Assembly: GCA_024036415.1 (NCBI GenBank)
Contig: JAMWET010000148.1
Span: forward strand, 82,501 to 146,500
DNA: 64,000 nucleotides
Reading direction: 5' to 3'
From: Prochilodus magdalenae
Taxonomy: Eukaryota > Chordata > Actinopteri > Characiformes > Prochilodontidae
The number at the start of each line of letters is the position of its first letter. Within the stretch, counting starts at the first letter, position 1. A program made the position numbers and the translations under genes. The notes below the pieces were generated by a model, which did no database searches, had not been told where the DNA came from, and saw nothing but the letters and a program-made list of their open reading frames with translations. Positions 1 to 11,159 of this stretch are shown here, in pieces.

Positions 1-462
1 CCCAGTTATAGAGCTCGCTGGGTTCTAAGAGATTCAGAGCTCCTGTGTAGCCCCTCTGCTGCAGTCCTGGCCACCTGCAGTTCTGCTCAGCATCTCTGAC
101 TTGTCACTAATTACCCCAGTGCTGGAAATGCCAGCAATAAACCTCTAAAACTCTGAATCTCTGGGGAAACAATGTTGGTAAAACAGAACGTTAACGCTCA
201 ATAGAAACATGACTAAATTCTACATGGCGAATAGTGTTGAGTGCCTCACCAGGGCTTTGTTCACTGGTGAGTGGGGTTCAAATTTCAACAGAGAAAATAT
301 CTTAATGCCATGGCTGCTTTTATCTGAATCATGGCTACACTGTCCATCTTGAGAGGTCGTTGCAATAATTACAACAGTGATTTAAGTTTAAGAAAAATAA
401 GCCAACAATGATTTAGTGTCAATAATTCTGGTGCTGAAAACAGGCTCTAGACAAAACTATGA

Positions 463-958
463 TGCAAAAAATTCACTCACCCATCCAAATCACTGAATTC
501 AGGTGTTCCAATCACTCCCATGGCCACAGGTGTAGAAAACCTGGTACCTAGGCATACAGACTGCTTCTACAGACGTTAGTGAGAGAATGGGTCGCTCTCA
601 GGAGCTCAGTGAACTCCAGCATGGTACCGTGATAGGATGCCACACAGTTTGGGGACAGCTCCTTCCTGTCCCAACATGACTGCGCACCAGATAGAACCCG
701 TTTGGGATGAACTAGAGCAGAGACAGGCCTTCTCGTCCGACATCAGTGTCTGACCTCACAAATGTGCTTCTGGGAGAATGGTCAGAAATTCCCATGAACA
801 CATTCCTAACCCTTGTGGAAAATCTACCGAGAGGAGTTGAAGCTGTTGTAGCTGCAAAGGGTGGGCCGACATCATATTACACTCTAAGGATTAAGAATGG
901 GCTGTCACTCAGGTTCATATACATGTGAAGACAGACGAGAGAATACTTTTGGCAATAC
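463..958 (+). mobile_element. Deleted Tc1-like element (family B)
   Basis: The ends match each other as inverted repeats (around GCAAAAAATTCACTC at 464-480 and its complement near 945-958). The 3' part encodes the tail of a Tc1 transposase (SDLTNVLLGEWSEIPMNTF, ending AAKGGPTSYY, 747-890). The N-terminal and most catalytic sequence is lost by internal deletion around 650-665. Confidence 0.75.
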
Positions 959-1419
959 AGTTTAGAAAGGAGAAGAACCCTTGCTGTAATGTCTTTCCAT
1001 CGTACCCATGAATAAAACTCCAGCTCTGTTGTTTTGAGGAGCTGAAGAGCTTCTTATTTGCCACTTTTGGGTTGAAGTTTCCGGTTCAGATTGCGCTGTT
1101 GACATTCAGCTTCTTATTTGGCAGCTGCATTTTCCCAATCCACCCTACATGCTGTCACTACGAATGAAATTCTACTACAGTTGATACAGAAATAATGCAA
1201 TACCCAATCTCGAATTGAAGCGTCGTACGTTTATGACAGAGGCTTGCTGAAGGGACACTCATCTTTCTGGTGACACCTCACAGGGCCGCTAACAACAGAA
1301 GAAGAAATCTGTGCCACTGTAAGCAAACAGCGCTGAGAGGTCCAGCTCCAGTAATCCAGTCACTGATGTTGAATCTGGGCCACACAAACAGCTGCCTGAC
1401 TCCGCATATAGGAAGTGGA

Positions 1420-1600
1420 GCAGTATGCGGTCCATACGGGCAGCGGCGCGGACCCCTTAAAGGCTGGTTAATCGCCGGTGGTATTATGCGAGTCACGCGC
1501 AACGATAAAAAGGACAAAAACAGCAGACGCTGAGTGCGTCTGAGCGCTATCAGGCCGGCAGACAGCGGGACGGAGCGAGCGGAGCTGCCAGTATTCATTA
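1420..1600. other. GC-rich unique block in mmp16 intron 4
   Basis: CpG-rich and without recognised repeats. Open frames cross it on both strands but have no known similarity. It may be regulatory; nothing more can be said. The rest of 960-1800 shows no gene. Confidence 0.25.
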
Positions 1601-1895
1601 GGGGTGTGGCGGAGGTGCTTAGTGCTGGCAGGAGAGCGTCTTAAAAGCCTTCTGTGTCCAGCTCTACGACTCGCGTTATTAAAGCTGAGTGCCTCAGAGT
1701 GCGACTCATGGCAAAGTGAAGGATCTGATTACCCCTCGGCTAATGGATGCTCATTGCGAACTAGACGTGTCAAGCAACACTATACATGACAGCTTCCGCC
1801 CACAAACACACTCTCTCTCACACACACACACACACATATGGCGTTAACAAAACCACAAATAAAAACAGCACAGCTCATTAAAAAAAAAAAATCAC

Positions 1896-1942
1896 TGCAT
1901 GCAAATGAGGTGATTATGCAAATGAGCAGAGTTATGCAAAAC
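1896..1942. promoter_or_regulatory. Cluster of three POU-octamer-like sites
   Basis: ATGCAAAT occurs at 1899-1906 and 1916-1923, with ATGCAAAA at 1934-1941. The spacing is 17-18 bases and ATGCAAATGAG is repeated exactly. ATGCAAAT is the octamer bound by POU factors. Position inside intron 4 fits an intronic enhancer, but this is inference. Confidence 0.4.
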
Positions 1943-2329
1943 ATTGCTGCTTTTAGTTTTGACACCACACATTTCTGTGATTCAGAGGTGCTGAAATAAA
2001 ACCCGGACTGCTGTAGCGCCTTAATAGATCGCAGTGTTGTTCGACATGGACCAGAACCCTGTCAGGATACAGTTTCCAGGTTTATTCAACGTCTTTAATT
2101 ATTCACAACTATTATATACTTTCTCTTAGAGGCGGAACCAACAGGGCCTTCGGGTCCTAATGCCGCCTGGAAATTAGTAACAGTCCTACTGTAGTAACAG
2201 TCCTATCCACTGGTAAAGCTGCCATAGAATGGGAAACCGTATGCACAGAGTCGTAGCTGAATAAGGAGAGTTCGGCACATAGAACCGACATACCGTGAAC
2301 CTCAAACAAAGTTGTTCCTCCTCCAAATA

Positions 2330-2566
2330 CAAATCCTTATTTATTCCTTACTCAAGGGAGATTTTCCTTGCCACTGTTGCCTCTGGCTTGCTCAAAGGGG
2401 GGCTTGGACCCAGTCCCACCCACACTTTCCTACATCTGTACATTAACTCTGATTTTTACTTTTCCTTTATAACAAACTGATTTTCTGTGAAGCTGCTTTG
2501 AGAAAACGTTGGTTGTAAAAAAAAAAGCTATAAAAATAAATATTGATTGATTGATTGATTGATTGA
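2330..2566 (+). mobile_element. 3' tail of a non-LTR element (LINE/SINE) ending in (GATT)n
   Basis: The phrases CCTTGCCACTGTTGCCTCTG and TGAAGCTGCTTTGAGA, then GTAAAAAA...GCTATAAAAATAAATA and a (TTGA)n tail at 2544-2566, match the familiar 3' end shared by many fish L2-type LINEs and SINEs. No coding part remains. Confidence 0.6.
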
Positions 2567-2937
2567 AATCCGGCATTTCCAAAAGAGGTGTGTTAAACAT
2601 TACGATTCCAAAATCCTAAACTGTTACGAACAGACTCAATAATATTACACCACTAATATTTATATTAACAGTGTTCTGTTCCACACCCTCTCTGGTGCCT
2701 GTGCGGTGGCTTCTTTTCCTGCTCCACCCTGACTTCACCTCACACACCTGCAGCTGATCTAGGACTCCCATTTATACAAAGGCTGTGTTAGAAATGGGAT
2801 ACTGCACATGCACTAAATCTGCCTATATGTAGTCTGTAGTTTGCATTATATGACCAAAAGGCAGAATAAGAGATTTTTATAACGAACAATGACGTTTTTA
2901 ATGGCGCTGTTACCTTTTTCTAGTTTGCGGATGTAGA

Positions 2938-3370
2938 CGGGTGTAACGATTGGGTTAAGGCGGGATGCAAGTGTAAAGTGGATTCATTGGAATGAGTCCG
3001 GGTAACAGGGGTCAACACACAGGAAGGTACGAGTAAAGACATATCCATAACTTGAACAAACGGATAATGAAAGCAAGACAGGTTTAGAACCAACACCGGG
3101 ACAACAGCTTAGAAATCACAAACATACAACAGACCAAACTAACCCAGGGTGGAAAAACACAGAGACTTAACAAACAGACAGGGCAAACAAAGGGGTCTAA
3201 ATACACGTCCTAATGGTTAACAGATAGGTCTCAGGTGTGGGAGTGGGCGGAGCTAAGGAAAGCAGGAAGAGCTGGGCTAAGACAAAGTAACCAGAGGGGG
3301 GCGTTGTGAGACACGAACAGGGACAGGCAGACAGATAGACAGACAGAGATGTAACAACGGGAACCAGAGC
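2938..3370 (-). mobile_element. LTR-like remnant
   Basis: This A-rich stretch, bounded by AACGATTGGG and GTAACAACGG, has the composition and phrasing of fish gypsy-type LTRs read on the minus strand (compare 40240-40532). It includes GGGAGTGGGCGGAGCTAAGG. No gag or pol is attached. Moderate-to-low certainty. Confidence 0.4.
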
Positions 3371-4323
3371 GGAATTTTAATTCAATGTGGAGTTTATCCA
3401 GTCAGACAGAACTTCAGACAGAGTAAAGACCAGAAAAGAGCTGCTACAGCGAGACAGACAAGACAGCAGTTTCTCAGCGCACGGACATGCACTTCCTCTC
3501 TCTCAGTGCATGTGCTTGCACCCTTTTTAAAGAAACACCAGTTTTACAACGCCATGATAAAATCGTGACCAGCGTGGAGTGAGGTGCTCTGTGTGAATGC
3601 AGCAGACGTGATGGCTGGGATGGGTTTTGTATTTCATCTGCAGCTTAGTCTGTAGTTTAATGAGTTTATATTATTTTAAATTATTAAAAATACAACCGAT
3701 TTAATTTATTCAGTGGTAAAAAAAGTGGCTAAATGAATAAAAGACGTGAAAAAAAAAAAAAAAAAAACCTGTTCAGTATTCAGCCTTTGGCCAGATGTTT
3801 CATGTTGCTTGATTTCGTCCTCAGCCAAACATTTTCATTTCGTTGCATCCCTAGTGTTTGGTCTTACATGTTTTCTACATGTGTTAGGATTTGTAAAGCC
3901 CTGTAGCATGAGCCTGGAATATCCAGGCTTCATTTAGTGGTTAAAAACAGAAAATGTTTCAGACGAAGAGGAGTTTTCTGACCAGGATTTGGCATTTACA
4001 GCTCAAAGGCCAAACGCTGATAATCATAGTTTACCACCGCATTTCCTGACAGTATAGTCCTTAGCCTTAACAAAAAGAAAAGGCATCCAATTTAAGAAAA
4101 CCCAAACGGTTACATAAAGCAGAGAATGGTTTCTGTCACAGCTTCCTTTCATTTAGAGACTGCTTCACCTTCATGCACACAGTCATTTCAACACTGAGTA
4201 CAGTACAAATATAATTATCATCATATTAATGCCAGATTATCATTAAATTAAATTACTCCTGTGATCTAAACACAAATGGGAAAATATGTAAAAGAAAAAC
4301 ACCCTAACCTGCCGTTCTCTCAC
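3371..4323. other. mmp16: Intron 4 sequence without recognised feature
   Basis: AT-rich with an A-run at 3749-3768. I looked here for the exon with the HELGH zinc helix and did not find it. Confidence 0.5.
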
Positions 4324-4628
4324 CATCATGGTTGGGGTTGCCCAGGGTCCAGGGTTCGTCGGAGTCGAAGTGTGTGTCGCCACCTATCCCAGGCCCGGGG
4401 AAATAGGCGTGGGCCAAGAAGCCTCCCTCTCCATCAAAGGGAGAGCTGTCACCATGAAAACCAGATGCGAAGATGATGGTGATGTCCACGTCCCGCTTCC
4501 CGCTCTCCAGAGCGCTGTAAGGGACAGCCTCGAAGTTCAGCGGCGTGACGCCCTGCCACACGTCGAAAGCCCGTCTGATGGCCTCATGGGTCTCCCGAGC
4601 GCCCACTTTGGGTGTCACGTTCTTTATG
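4324..4628 (-). CDS. mmp16: mmp16 exon 4 (first half of catalytic domain)
   Basis: This 305-base exon encodes about residues 133-233, starting (S)IKNVTPKVG and ending WTLGNPNHD(G). It covers the early strands of the metalloproteinase fold. [20 protein letters not shown] and GGDTHFD carry the His and Asp ligands of the structural zinc and several calcium ligands. [19 protein letters not shown] separates it from MMP14, MMP15 and MMP24, which read differently here, and points to MMP16. The acceptor is TTTCTCTCTCTTCAG at 4643-4629 and the donor is GTGAGAGAA from 4323. The next exon should hold the HExxHxxGxxH catalytic zinc helix. I do not find it between bases 1 and 4323, so it should lie beyond the window. 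No break is seen. Confidence 0.97.
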
Positions 4629-4875
4629 CTGAAGAGAGAGAAAGCATCACACAAACCGTCAATCAAAGTCATCGGGCTGCATAAAATAATGGAATAACGG
4701 TACCTGCAAATAGGATTCTAATTCCATTCCATAAATATTAATAACTGTATGCACTCAGTAGTACAGTCAAACCACTGTCTGAGATGCATTCCGAAATATT
4801 CCGAAATATTCCGAACTCACAGTTAGCCCTTTTCTACTAACATGATGCTGGTGCCTCTGATCTAAAACTGTGGAA

Positions 4876-4941
4876 CCCGTGGTGCAAGCGGCTAAGACAT
4901 CACCACAACCCGTGGTGCAAGCGGCTAAGACATCACCACAT
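4876..4941 (+). repeat. 33-bp tandem duplication
   Basis: CCCGTGGTGCAAGCGGCTAA plus ACATCACCACAA occurs twice in a row (4876-4908 and 4909-4941). The unit resembles the tRNA-like head of fish SINEs. Just upstream, ATTCCGAAAT is also repeated (4789-4812). Confidence 0.85.
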
Positions 4942-5169
4942 AAGGCTGTTAACCCTGCTATTTTCTTCTTTTCCAGTTCAGGCTTTAGGCGACCACATGT
5001 GCAATAACAGAACTCCAGTAAGACTCTGGAATTCTGGATGAACTGCGCTGAGCTGAACTCAGGAGCAATCGTATACCACCAGTAATGTGCTTCTGGATGA
5101 ACCTATACAACGGGGTTCTAATTAGACAGAGGGGCTACGAACAATGTGAAGCATTCAAAACACTTATAG

Positions 5170-5425
5170 ACCTCGAGTGACCTACAGAGAGACTGGCGAG
5201 CGGTGGCTGGGGTGACCCGCACAGCGAGCATGGTTCTAAAAACAGGCTTCTGGAGGTCATTAGTGATTTTCTAAATAAACAGATCTAATACAATATCTGA
5301 TCTGGAGTTTGGGAGACATGGTTTCAGTAGTGTAGAGAATCAAACAGAACCAACACAAACCCAGAACCTGTACAGCTAGAGACACTGAGCAGTTACCGGT
5401 GGTCTCTTAAATTTTTCCAGAGCTG
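5170..5425 (+). mobile_element. Right half of a Tc1/mariner-type MITE
   Basis: Nearly the same sequence recurs at 52660-52918, including GACCTACAGAGAGACTGGCG and GGTGGTCTCTTA before a TTTTTCC terminus. The copy at 52396 shows the whole element; this one lacks the left half. Confidence 0.7.
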
Positions 5426-6145
5426 TACATACTTAAAGCAGGACGTACAGTTTGCACTTTTGAACGTGTTCCACCATGTTGTTTTTATGCTCTGTCCGCC
5501 GAATTCTACTTCCAGACTATGGACTGCCCACCTCCAGATACGTAAGCGCTCAGCTCTCAAACCAGTGAAAAGGGGGGCCCGTTCTTATTGGGTTCATTAG
5601 AGCTTAGGAACCAAAACCGGCATGAGCACTGGCACTTTGTTGGTGGAAATGAGGTATCAGCGATTTCTCAGATCCAGTGTATAGCTGGACTAAATGTACC
5701 CACTATACTTTTATTCCTAGTCTCATTTCTATGCATGCCCTTGAAGTTACAGGAACCCCCCTGGAGCAAGTTATGATTAAGTGCTTGGATTCAACAGTAT
5801 GTAGATTTACATTTAGATGTAGTCACGCTCTAATAAAATATGCATCAGGAATCTGAAATGATTCATATCCTAAAAGATGCTAGTGTAACAATCGTCCGTG
5901 AGCGTACATGAATGGTCATTCATGGTCAGTGGATGAACAGCGATATTACCGCATTCACTGGAATCCTGAATACAAACCTGCTGGCGTGTGGCCTAGACCC
6001 TTAACTCACTGGGGCTCCCCTATCTAGAACTTGGCTAAAATCCCAACAGGGTGGGAGCTAAGAAAAACGACTCTTGCCTAACATGACCCCAAAACATGCC
6101 ACCACCATGTTGGCAATGACAAGCTGACAATGGTCCATGGTCTCA

Positions 6146-6371
6146 ATCGGTCATTTGCATGTACGGTATTTAGCTGACACTCGTATCCAGAGCAACTTAC
6201 AAGGGTATTCATATTACAGGCGGGCCAATATGGTGTTAGGAGCTTTGACCAAGGACTCTTATTGGTGTAGCATAGCATCACCCAGACCGGGAATCAAACC
6301 CCCATCTCCCAGATGGTGTGGTAGCTCCCTGGTGGGTAGTGGCCTTACCCATTGAGCCACACCAACCACCT
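6146..6371 (+). mobile_element. SINE-like repeat, copy 1 of 3
   Basis: It starts near GGTATTTAGCTGACACTCGT and ends near CCATTGAGCCACACCAACC. The same sequence is at 12262-12479 and 27964-28170. GGGAATCAAACCCCCAT resembles a tRNA-type B box in reverse, a common feature of this abundant fish repeat class. Confidence 0.7.
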
Positions 6372-6389
6372 GAAGGCCTTGCTGAGAAG

Positions 6390-6560
6390 TAGACGTAGAG
6401 GTAGACGGACACCTCAAACAAAGAAGGTGCTGGTGTTCTCAGAACAACAGACTGACCACCCCAAAGTCCCAACCTTAACATCACTGAATGCATTTGGAAT
6501 TACTTGGAGCTGAATAGCAGGAAATGCTAAACCAACCTCAAAGACTGAACGTTGTAGGGT
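6390..6560 (+). repeat. Dispersed repeat also at 42600-42760
   Basis: Both copies share TGCTGGTGTTCTCAGAACAA, then GACTGACCACCCC, and end with GAAATGCTAAACCA or a close variant. It is probably a degraded transposase C terminus (ECVWDYL-like), but too damaged to classify. Confidence 0.5.
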
Positions 6561-6998
6561 TAGGACCTTTCGCAGGTTCTCACTTTTTGTCAGCAGGTAA
6601 TTTCATTTGCCTAAAAACCAAAACAAGTGGAGACACAGCACAACTGTGTATCTCTGGCGCCATAACTCCAAACAAAAACAGCCTGGGAATGCATCAATTT
6701 CCAACCGAGCACATTTCATAAACAAAATGGATCCAGTCAGTCCGGAGGCTAGAGGGTCCTAAGTTTAGAGTAAACGCTGGGGTGCCTGACCTCGGTTGGC
6801 ACTATGCCGAGAGAGATGTTTATAAGACTTGTTGGGGTGGATTCACACTCGGAGGTGGTGCTGTCCCTGCTGCCTTTTCCTTTGGAATAACTTTCAAAGC
6901 CCAGGATTCAAGGATCTTCTTCTTCGAGAGGGCCCACATGGCTTGGGATAGAGATTAACAGCCAGAATGGGGACAAAGGATGAGGAGATTGGCTTCTC

Positions 6999-7092
6999 TT
7001 TCAAAGTTCCTGTTCACCTTAAATGGCATCCAGGTACCAGGATGGAACTGCACCCCCATTTAAGGTGGAACAGAATATCTGAATAAGAAGTC
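6999..7092. mobile_element. Short hairpin MITE (TTCCACCTTAAA family)
   Basis: Inverted arms built on GTTCACCTTAAATGG and CCATTTAAGGTGGAAC, with partial TTCTCATTCGAAT-like outer parts. Relatives are at 26589-26707, 27421-27510 and 33769-33893. Confidence 0.6.
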
Positions 7093-7245
7093 AACTTTGG
7101 TTTCTTGATTTTGCAGAGTCAGCTTGACCTATCAAAGCAGAGCAGACGCAGATTTAAACTCATCTATTGGTCAGTGCTGGTAGCAGACATCTTTGATTAG
7201 CTGACTCTGTACATATGTGTATCTCTCTCCTTGTCAGGCTACTAC

Positions 7246-7982
7246 AGTGCTAGAAGTATTCTCGCACCCTTCCAAATTACTGACTTCAGGTGTTCTGATC
7301 ATTTCCATAGCCACAGGTGTATAAAACCCAGGCATGCAAACTGCTTCTACACACAATAGAGAAAGAATGGTTCACTCTCAGTGGAAACATGTTCTCTGGA
7401 GTGACAAACGATCATCTGGCAACCCGATGGGCGAGTCTGGGTTTGGCGGTTGCCAGGAGAACAGTACTTGTCTGACTGCACTGTGCCGAGTGTGAAGTTT
7501 GGTGGAGGGGGATTATGGTGTGGGGTTGGTGTTCAGGAGTTGGGCTTGGCCCCTTAGTTCCAGTGCAAGGAACACGTAATGCTTCAGCAGACTAAGAGCC
7601 CATTCCTGTTCCAACATGACTGTGCACCAGTGCACAAAGCGAGCTCCATAAAGACATGGATGAGCAAGTCTGGTGTGGAAGTGGGAGTCCTGACCTCAAC
7701 CCGACAGAACACCTTTGGGATTAATTGGGGAAGAGACTGAGAGCCAGGCCTTCTCGTCCAACATCAGTGTCTGACCTCACAAATGCGCTTCTGGGAGAAT
7801 GGTCAAAAATTCCCATGAACACATTCCTAACCCTTATGAAAAGCCTTCCTGGAAGAGTTGAAGCTGTTACAGCTACAAAGGGTGGGCCGACATCATATTA
7901 CACCCTATAGATGAAAAATGGGATGTGACTGAAGTTCATATGTGTGTGAAGGCAGGCAAGTGAGTAATCTTGGCAATAAAGT
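7246..7982 (+). mobile_element. Deleted Tc1-like element (family B)
   Basis: Left end AGTATTCTCGCACCC and right end TGAGTAATCTTGGCAATA match as inverted repeats. Inside, broken frames encode catalytic-domain pieces (KFGGGGLWCGVGVQELGL-like near 7495-7550, SPDLNPTEHLWD-like near 7687-7725) and a tail SDLTNALLGEWSKIPMNTF to ATKGGPTSYY (7768-7905). The 5' third is missing and frameshifts are present. Confidence 0.8.
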
Positions 7983-7999
7983 GCACATATAAAAACACT

Positions 8000-8290
8000 A
8001 ATGTGGGTAGTGTTGGCCTATCACATGCAAGAAGGTTCGATTCCTGGTCTGGTCCTTTCTGTGTCGAGTTTGTATGTTCTTCCCATCTCTGCATGGGTTT
8101 CCACCCACAGCCCAAAGACATGCAGCCAGGTGAGTTGGAGATGCTAACTTGCCCCACGGGGAGTCTTTGTACCAGCCCTGTGAAAGACTGGTGACTTGTC
8201 CAGCTTGTTTCTTGCGTTCTACCCAATGAGAGCTGGGATAGGCTCAAGCACCCCCGACCCAAAAGGCAATACGGTTTAGAAGGCGGATGA
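8000..8290 (+). mobile_element. tRNA-derived SINE
   Basis: A B box (GGTTCGATTCC, 8034-8044) follows a degraded A box. Then come TTTGTATGTTCTTCCC, GCATGGGTTTCCACCC and GAGCTGGGATAGGCTC, the usual body of the widespread fish SINE. A decayed second head may start at 8340. Confidence 0.75.
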
Positions 8291-9029
8291 AATATTACAA
8301 CAAACCAACAATTTTCAGTCAGGTGAACTATGATGAAAGTGATTCGGCAGTGCAGTGGGTAGCGGGTTTGACTCTTGGCGTCCTGACTGCGTAGAGTTTA
8401 CATTACGCCATAGTGGTGCTGAATTAACCCGGAAGTGACTGTGGAACGGTTCACAGGCTGTGATTACCGCCACCAACCTGAACCAAAGCCTGATGATGTG
8501 AGTGAGCATGGCGGAGTGTACTTTGCATAACCCGAAAATTAAAAACGCATGCCTTCCCAATGAACGAATATCCGAATACATGAATACTCTGGTTCAGCTC
8601 TAGATCATCTGTCACTGTTAGTCATCAATCATTTGAACTTGCCATTTGGATTGGTCTCTGACTGCTGGTTTGCTGTGCTTGCGCTCACGGTTAATATCGA
8701 CCAGCCAGCCTCCAGCATCACACACCCTCACTTACTTTAGAGCTTCTGCACTTCAATTTCACAGGACTTACAGTTGTACCATTAGAGAGCAATTTGACAA
8801 GCTCTAAATCCGGATAAATAACCTGCATCCTAATTACATCCACATGGAACAGGCCAATCTAAGGAGGATCAATAAGTGTGCCGCTGCAGAGTAGGTCACT
8901 CAGATAGAATATGACCGGGGCTGGCGTGGTGTCTTACCGCTGCTCTAAACCAGAACGCCGGGTATTGATTTTTACCCTGCTGACCTCGTTCTAGATCCTT
9001 ATTCTAAACATCGGAAAAGTAACCACAGA

Positions 9030-9410
9030 GCTGCGCTCAGAATAGCACGAGGCCGACCTTTATAAACACCCAAACAGGAGCCATTAAGGAGATGGACTGC
9101 CACCTAAAATGAGCAAACGGCTCAGAAACGGGAAGGGAGTCTTTCTCGCCTGCCCGCATATCCGAGAGCTCAAAAGTGAACTCTCCGAACCGGCCCTTCC
9201 GTGGGTGGCGGCTTTGCTGAACTCTGCACATTAAAGTCTTTATCTCTCGCTGACAGACAGAAGGAAACGCAAAATCTCCTTTGGCTCCTCCATTCACATC
9301 CCGCTCTTTAGAGACCTGTCAGCAGACTGTTCCTGCCTGACAGGCCCGGGCCTCATTTGCATTTCATTTGCATAGTTGTCCCATCAATTAAAAAAAAAAA
9401 TGGATTTGAA
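9030..9410. promoter_or_regulatory. Unique GC-rich block with paired octamers, candidate enhancer
   Basis: No repeat recognised. ATTTGCAT occurs at 9355-9362 and 9366-9373, 11 bases apart (one helical turn), next to GGCCCGGGCC. A TTTATAAA-like motif opens the block. Location in mmp16 intron 3 suggests, but does not prove, regulation of mmp16. Confidence 0.35.
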
Positions 9411-9609
9411 TAAATCGTTTCCGTTATCACCTGCTGTAACCAGGCAATTCTAAATTGAGGTGAGAACACCTATTTCCTGCCAGCCCTTCGGAAGCGTAAT
9501 CTCTAGGAAATTAAAACAGGTTCCTTAAAGGTTAAAGAGTCAGTATTCCAAGTTATTTTATGCTTCACTATGTCTCCATTGCAGTGCGAGGTGCTGGGTG
9601 GTGGAGCGT

Positions 9610-9642
9610 GTGGTGTGTGTATGTGTGTGTGTGTGTGTGTGG
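9610..9642. repeat. (GT)n microsatellite
   Basis: Imperfect GT run. The flanking DNA (9411-10015) shows no gene. Confidence 0.9.
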
Positions 9643-10014
9643 GTCCTTGCTCTTCTAGGCTCTATTTCGGACCTTCGCCTCTAAGCACTCAGCTTTAATA
9701 GGGCTTTCAGGAGGTCCTGGTTTTATCAGAAGACCTATTTCCCATCATTAAAGACCACACGAACCCTATTCAAACAATAAAGCAGGATACGTTGAAGACT
9801 GTGAAGCAGCGCAAATCGGTCAAGATGTGACGTCCGTGCCGTATTCACCACGGCTGAGGAAAGAGTCCATTAACAGGCAGTCATCAAATGACACAGCACA
9901 AATGGTTAGCTGAAGATCATGTTCAAATACAGTGCTCAGGTACATGTCAATTATGTGTCAGCATGTGGCGTCCAAAAGTCCAATGATGAATATTTCAGTT
10001 TCTATTTCTATTAT

Positions 10015-10365
10015 TCTCACTCACTAAGCACTGCTTTATCCTTCTGGGTCACCTGGGGTGTCTGAGCCTATCCCGGTGTTCCATGGACAGATGGCAGGAA
10101 ACACCCTGGACAGGCTGCCAGTCCATCACAGGCCAGACACTCAGACATACACCTTCACCTAGGTGCAATGTAGCATCTCCTATCCAACTAATAAAGACGG
10201 CTCGGACTGTGGAAGGAAGCCGGCGCTCCAGGAGGAACCTCTACACACTCAGGGAGAAGATGCAAACTCCACACAGAAAGGACCCCGAACACACCACCCA
10301 AGAGTCCTGGCCTTGCTGTGAAGCGACGGCGCCACCCACTGCACCAACCGGTTCTATTCCACATT
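10015..10365 (-). mobile_element. tRNA-derived SINE, reverse orientation
   Basis: Read on the minus strand it has the same body as the copy at 8000. Visible on the plus strand are GTCCATCACAGGCCAGACAC, ATGCAAACTCCACACAGAAA and TGCTGTGAAGCGACGGCGCC, the complement of the SINE consensus. Confidence 0.75.
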
Positions 10366-10734
10366 CCTTTTTAATATAACACAGTAGAATATTCAAATGC
10401 TTACTTGAATTTGAGTGTTTATGCGTATTTGGTTATACGCCCCCCCTATGCTTTAATGACAATATGGGCAACACATGTTGGTGTGAAAGCTTCTGATGAG
10501 TTGATCAGACCCACCTGAGCGTTGTCAGGACTGGAACGGTTGCTTTCATCTGATTGGGGGCCAAAAATAAGTAACAAATTCTGTATATTTCTTTGTTGTA
10601 ATCGTAATAACCTTTTTTGCCTCCTTCTGCTTTTCTTCTGGTTTAAAAGAGCAATGTGCAACATGTTTTGCTTAAGATATTCCAAAATGAACCAGAATGA
10701 TCAACCGATTTTGAAGGAATAACAGTTTGGACAG

Positions 10735-11035
10735 TGTGTCAAAGATGTCTGTGTATAGTGTTGCAGAGATAGCCAAAGAAGTTAGCATGCTAACCAGTAA
10801 ACCCTGGCCCATCCTGCCCTGTAATACCACTTTGAAGAGGTGATAGTGAGTCACTGTAGAGCGAAATCAGTCCAACATAAGAGGATGAAGAAGTGGCGCT
10901 GCTTGCCCCACCGTGTATTCTAACTTCTGATTGATCGCGCTGAACGTTAAGCGGTAAGATAATTAGGCCAATGAAAGGAGCGCTACACACAGTGATGGCT
11001 GAAGCTCTTGGAAAGTGACTGGTTGCATCCCTACA
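10735..11035. repeat. Unclassified dispersed repeat, copy 1
   Basis: Shares GTTAGCATGCTAAC, AATCAGTCCAACAT, GAGGATGAAGAAGT and GTGATGGCTGAAGCTC with 58345-58605, in the same orientation. No coding potential recognised. Confidence 0.6.
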
Positions 11036-11159
11036 CACTAATGGACCAAAACATTATGACCACCTGCCAACTAAGCTCCAACCTGCCGAGGCAAGGACTA
11101 TACAAGATGGCCTAAGATCCTTTGTGGCCTATGCGTTATGAAATAGGGCCACCTTAGGA

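Noticed and set aside
1..4323. Search for the mmp16 exon with the HELGH zinc helix
   Set aside because: No matching sequence found; the exon presumably lies beyond the left edge.
4328..4684. 118-codon plus-strand frame at 4328
   Set aside because: It is the antisense shadow of mmp16 exon 4.
8034..8044. Possible tRNA gene from the B box GGTTCGATTCC
   Set aside because: No cloverleaf can be drawn around it and the SINE body follows; it is a SINE head.
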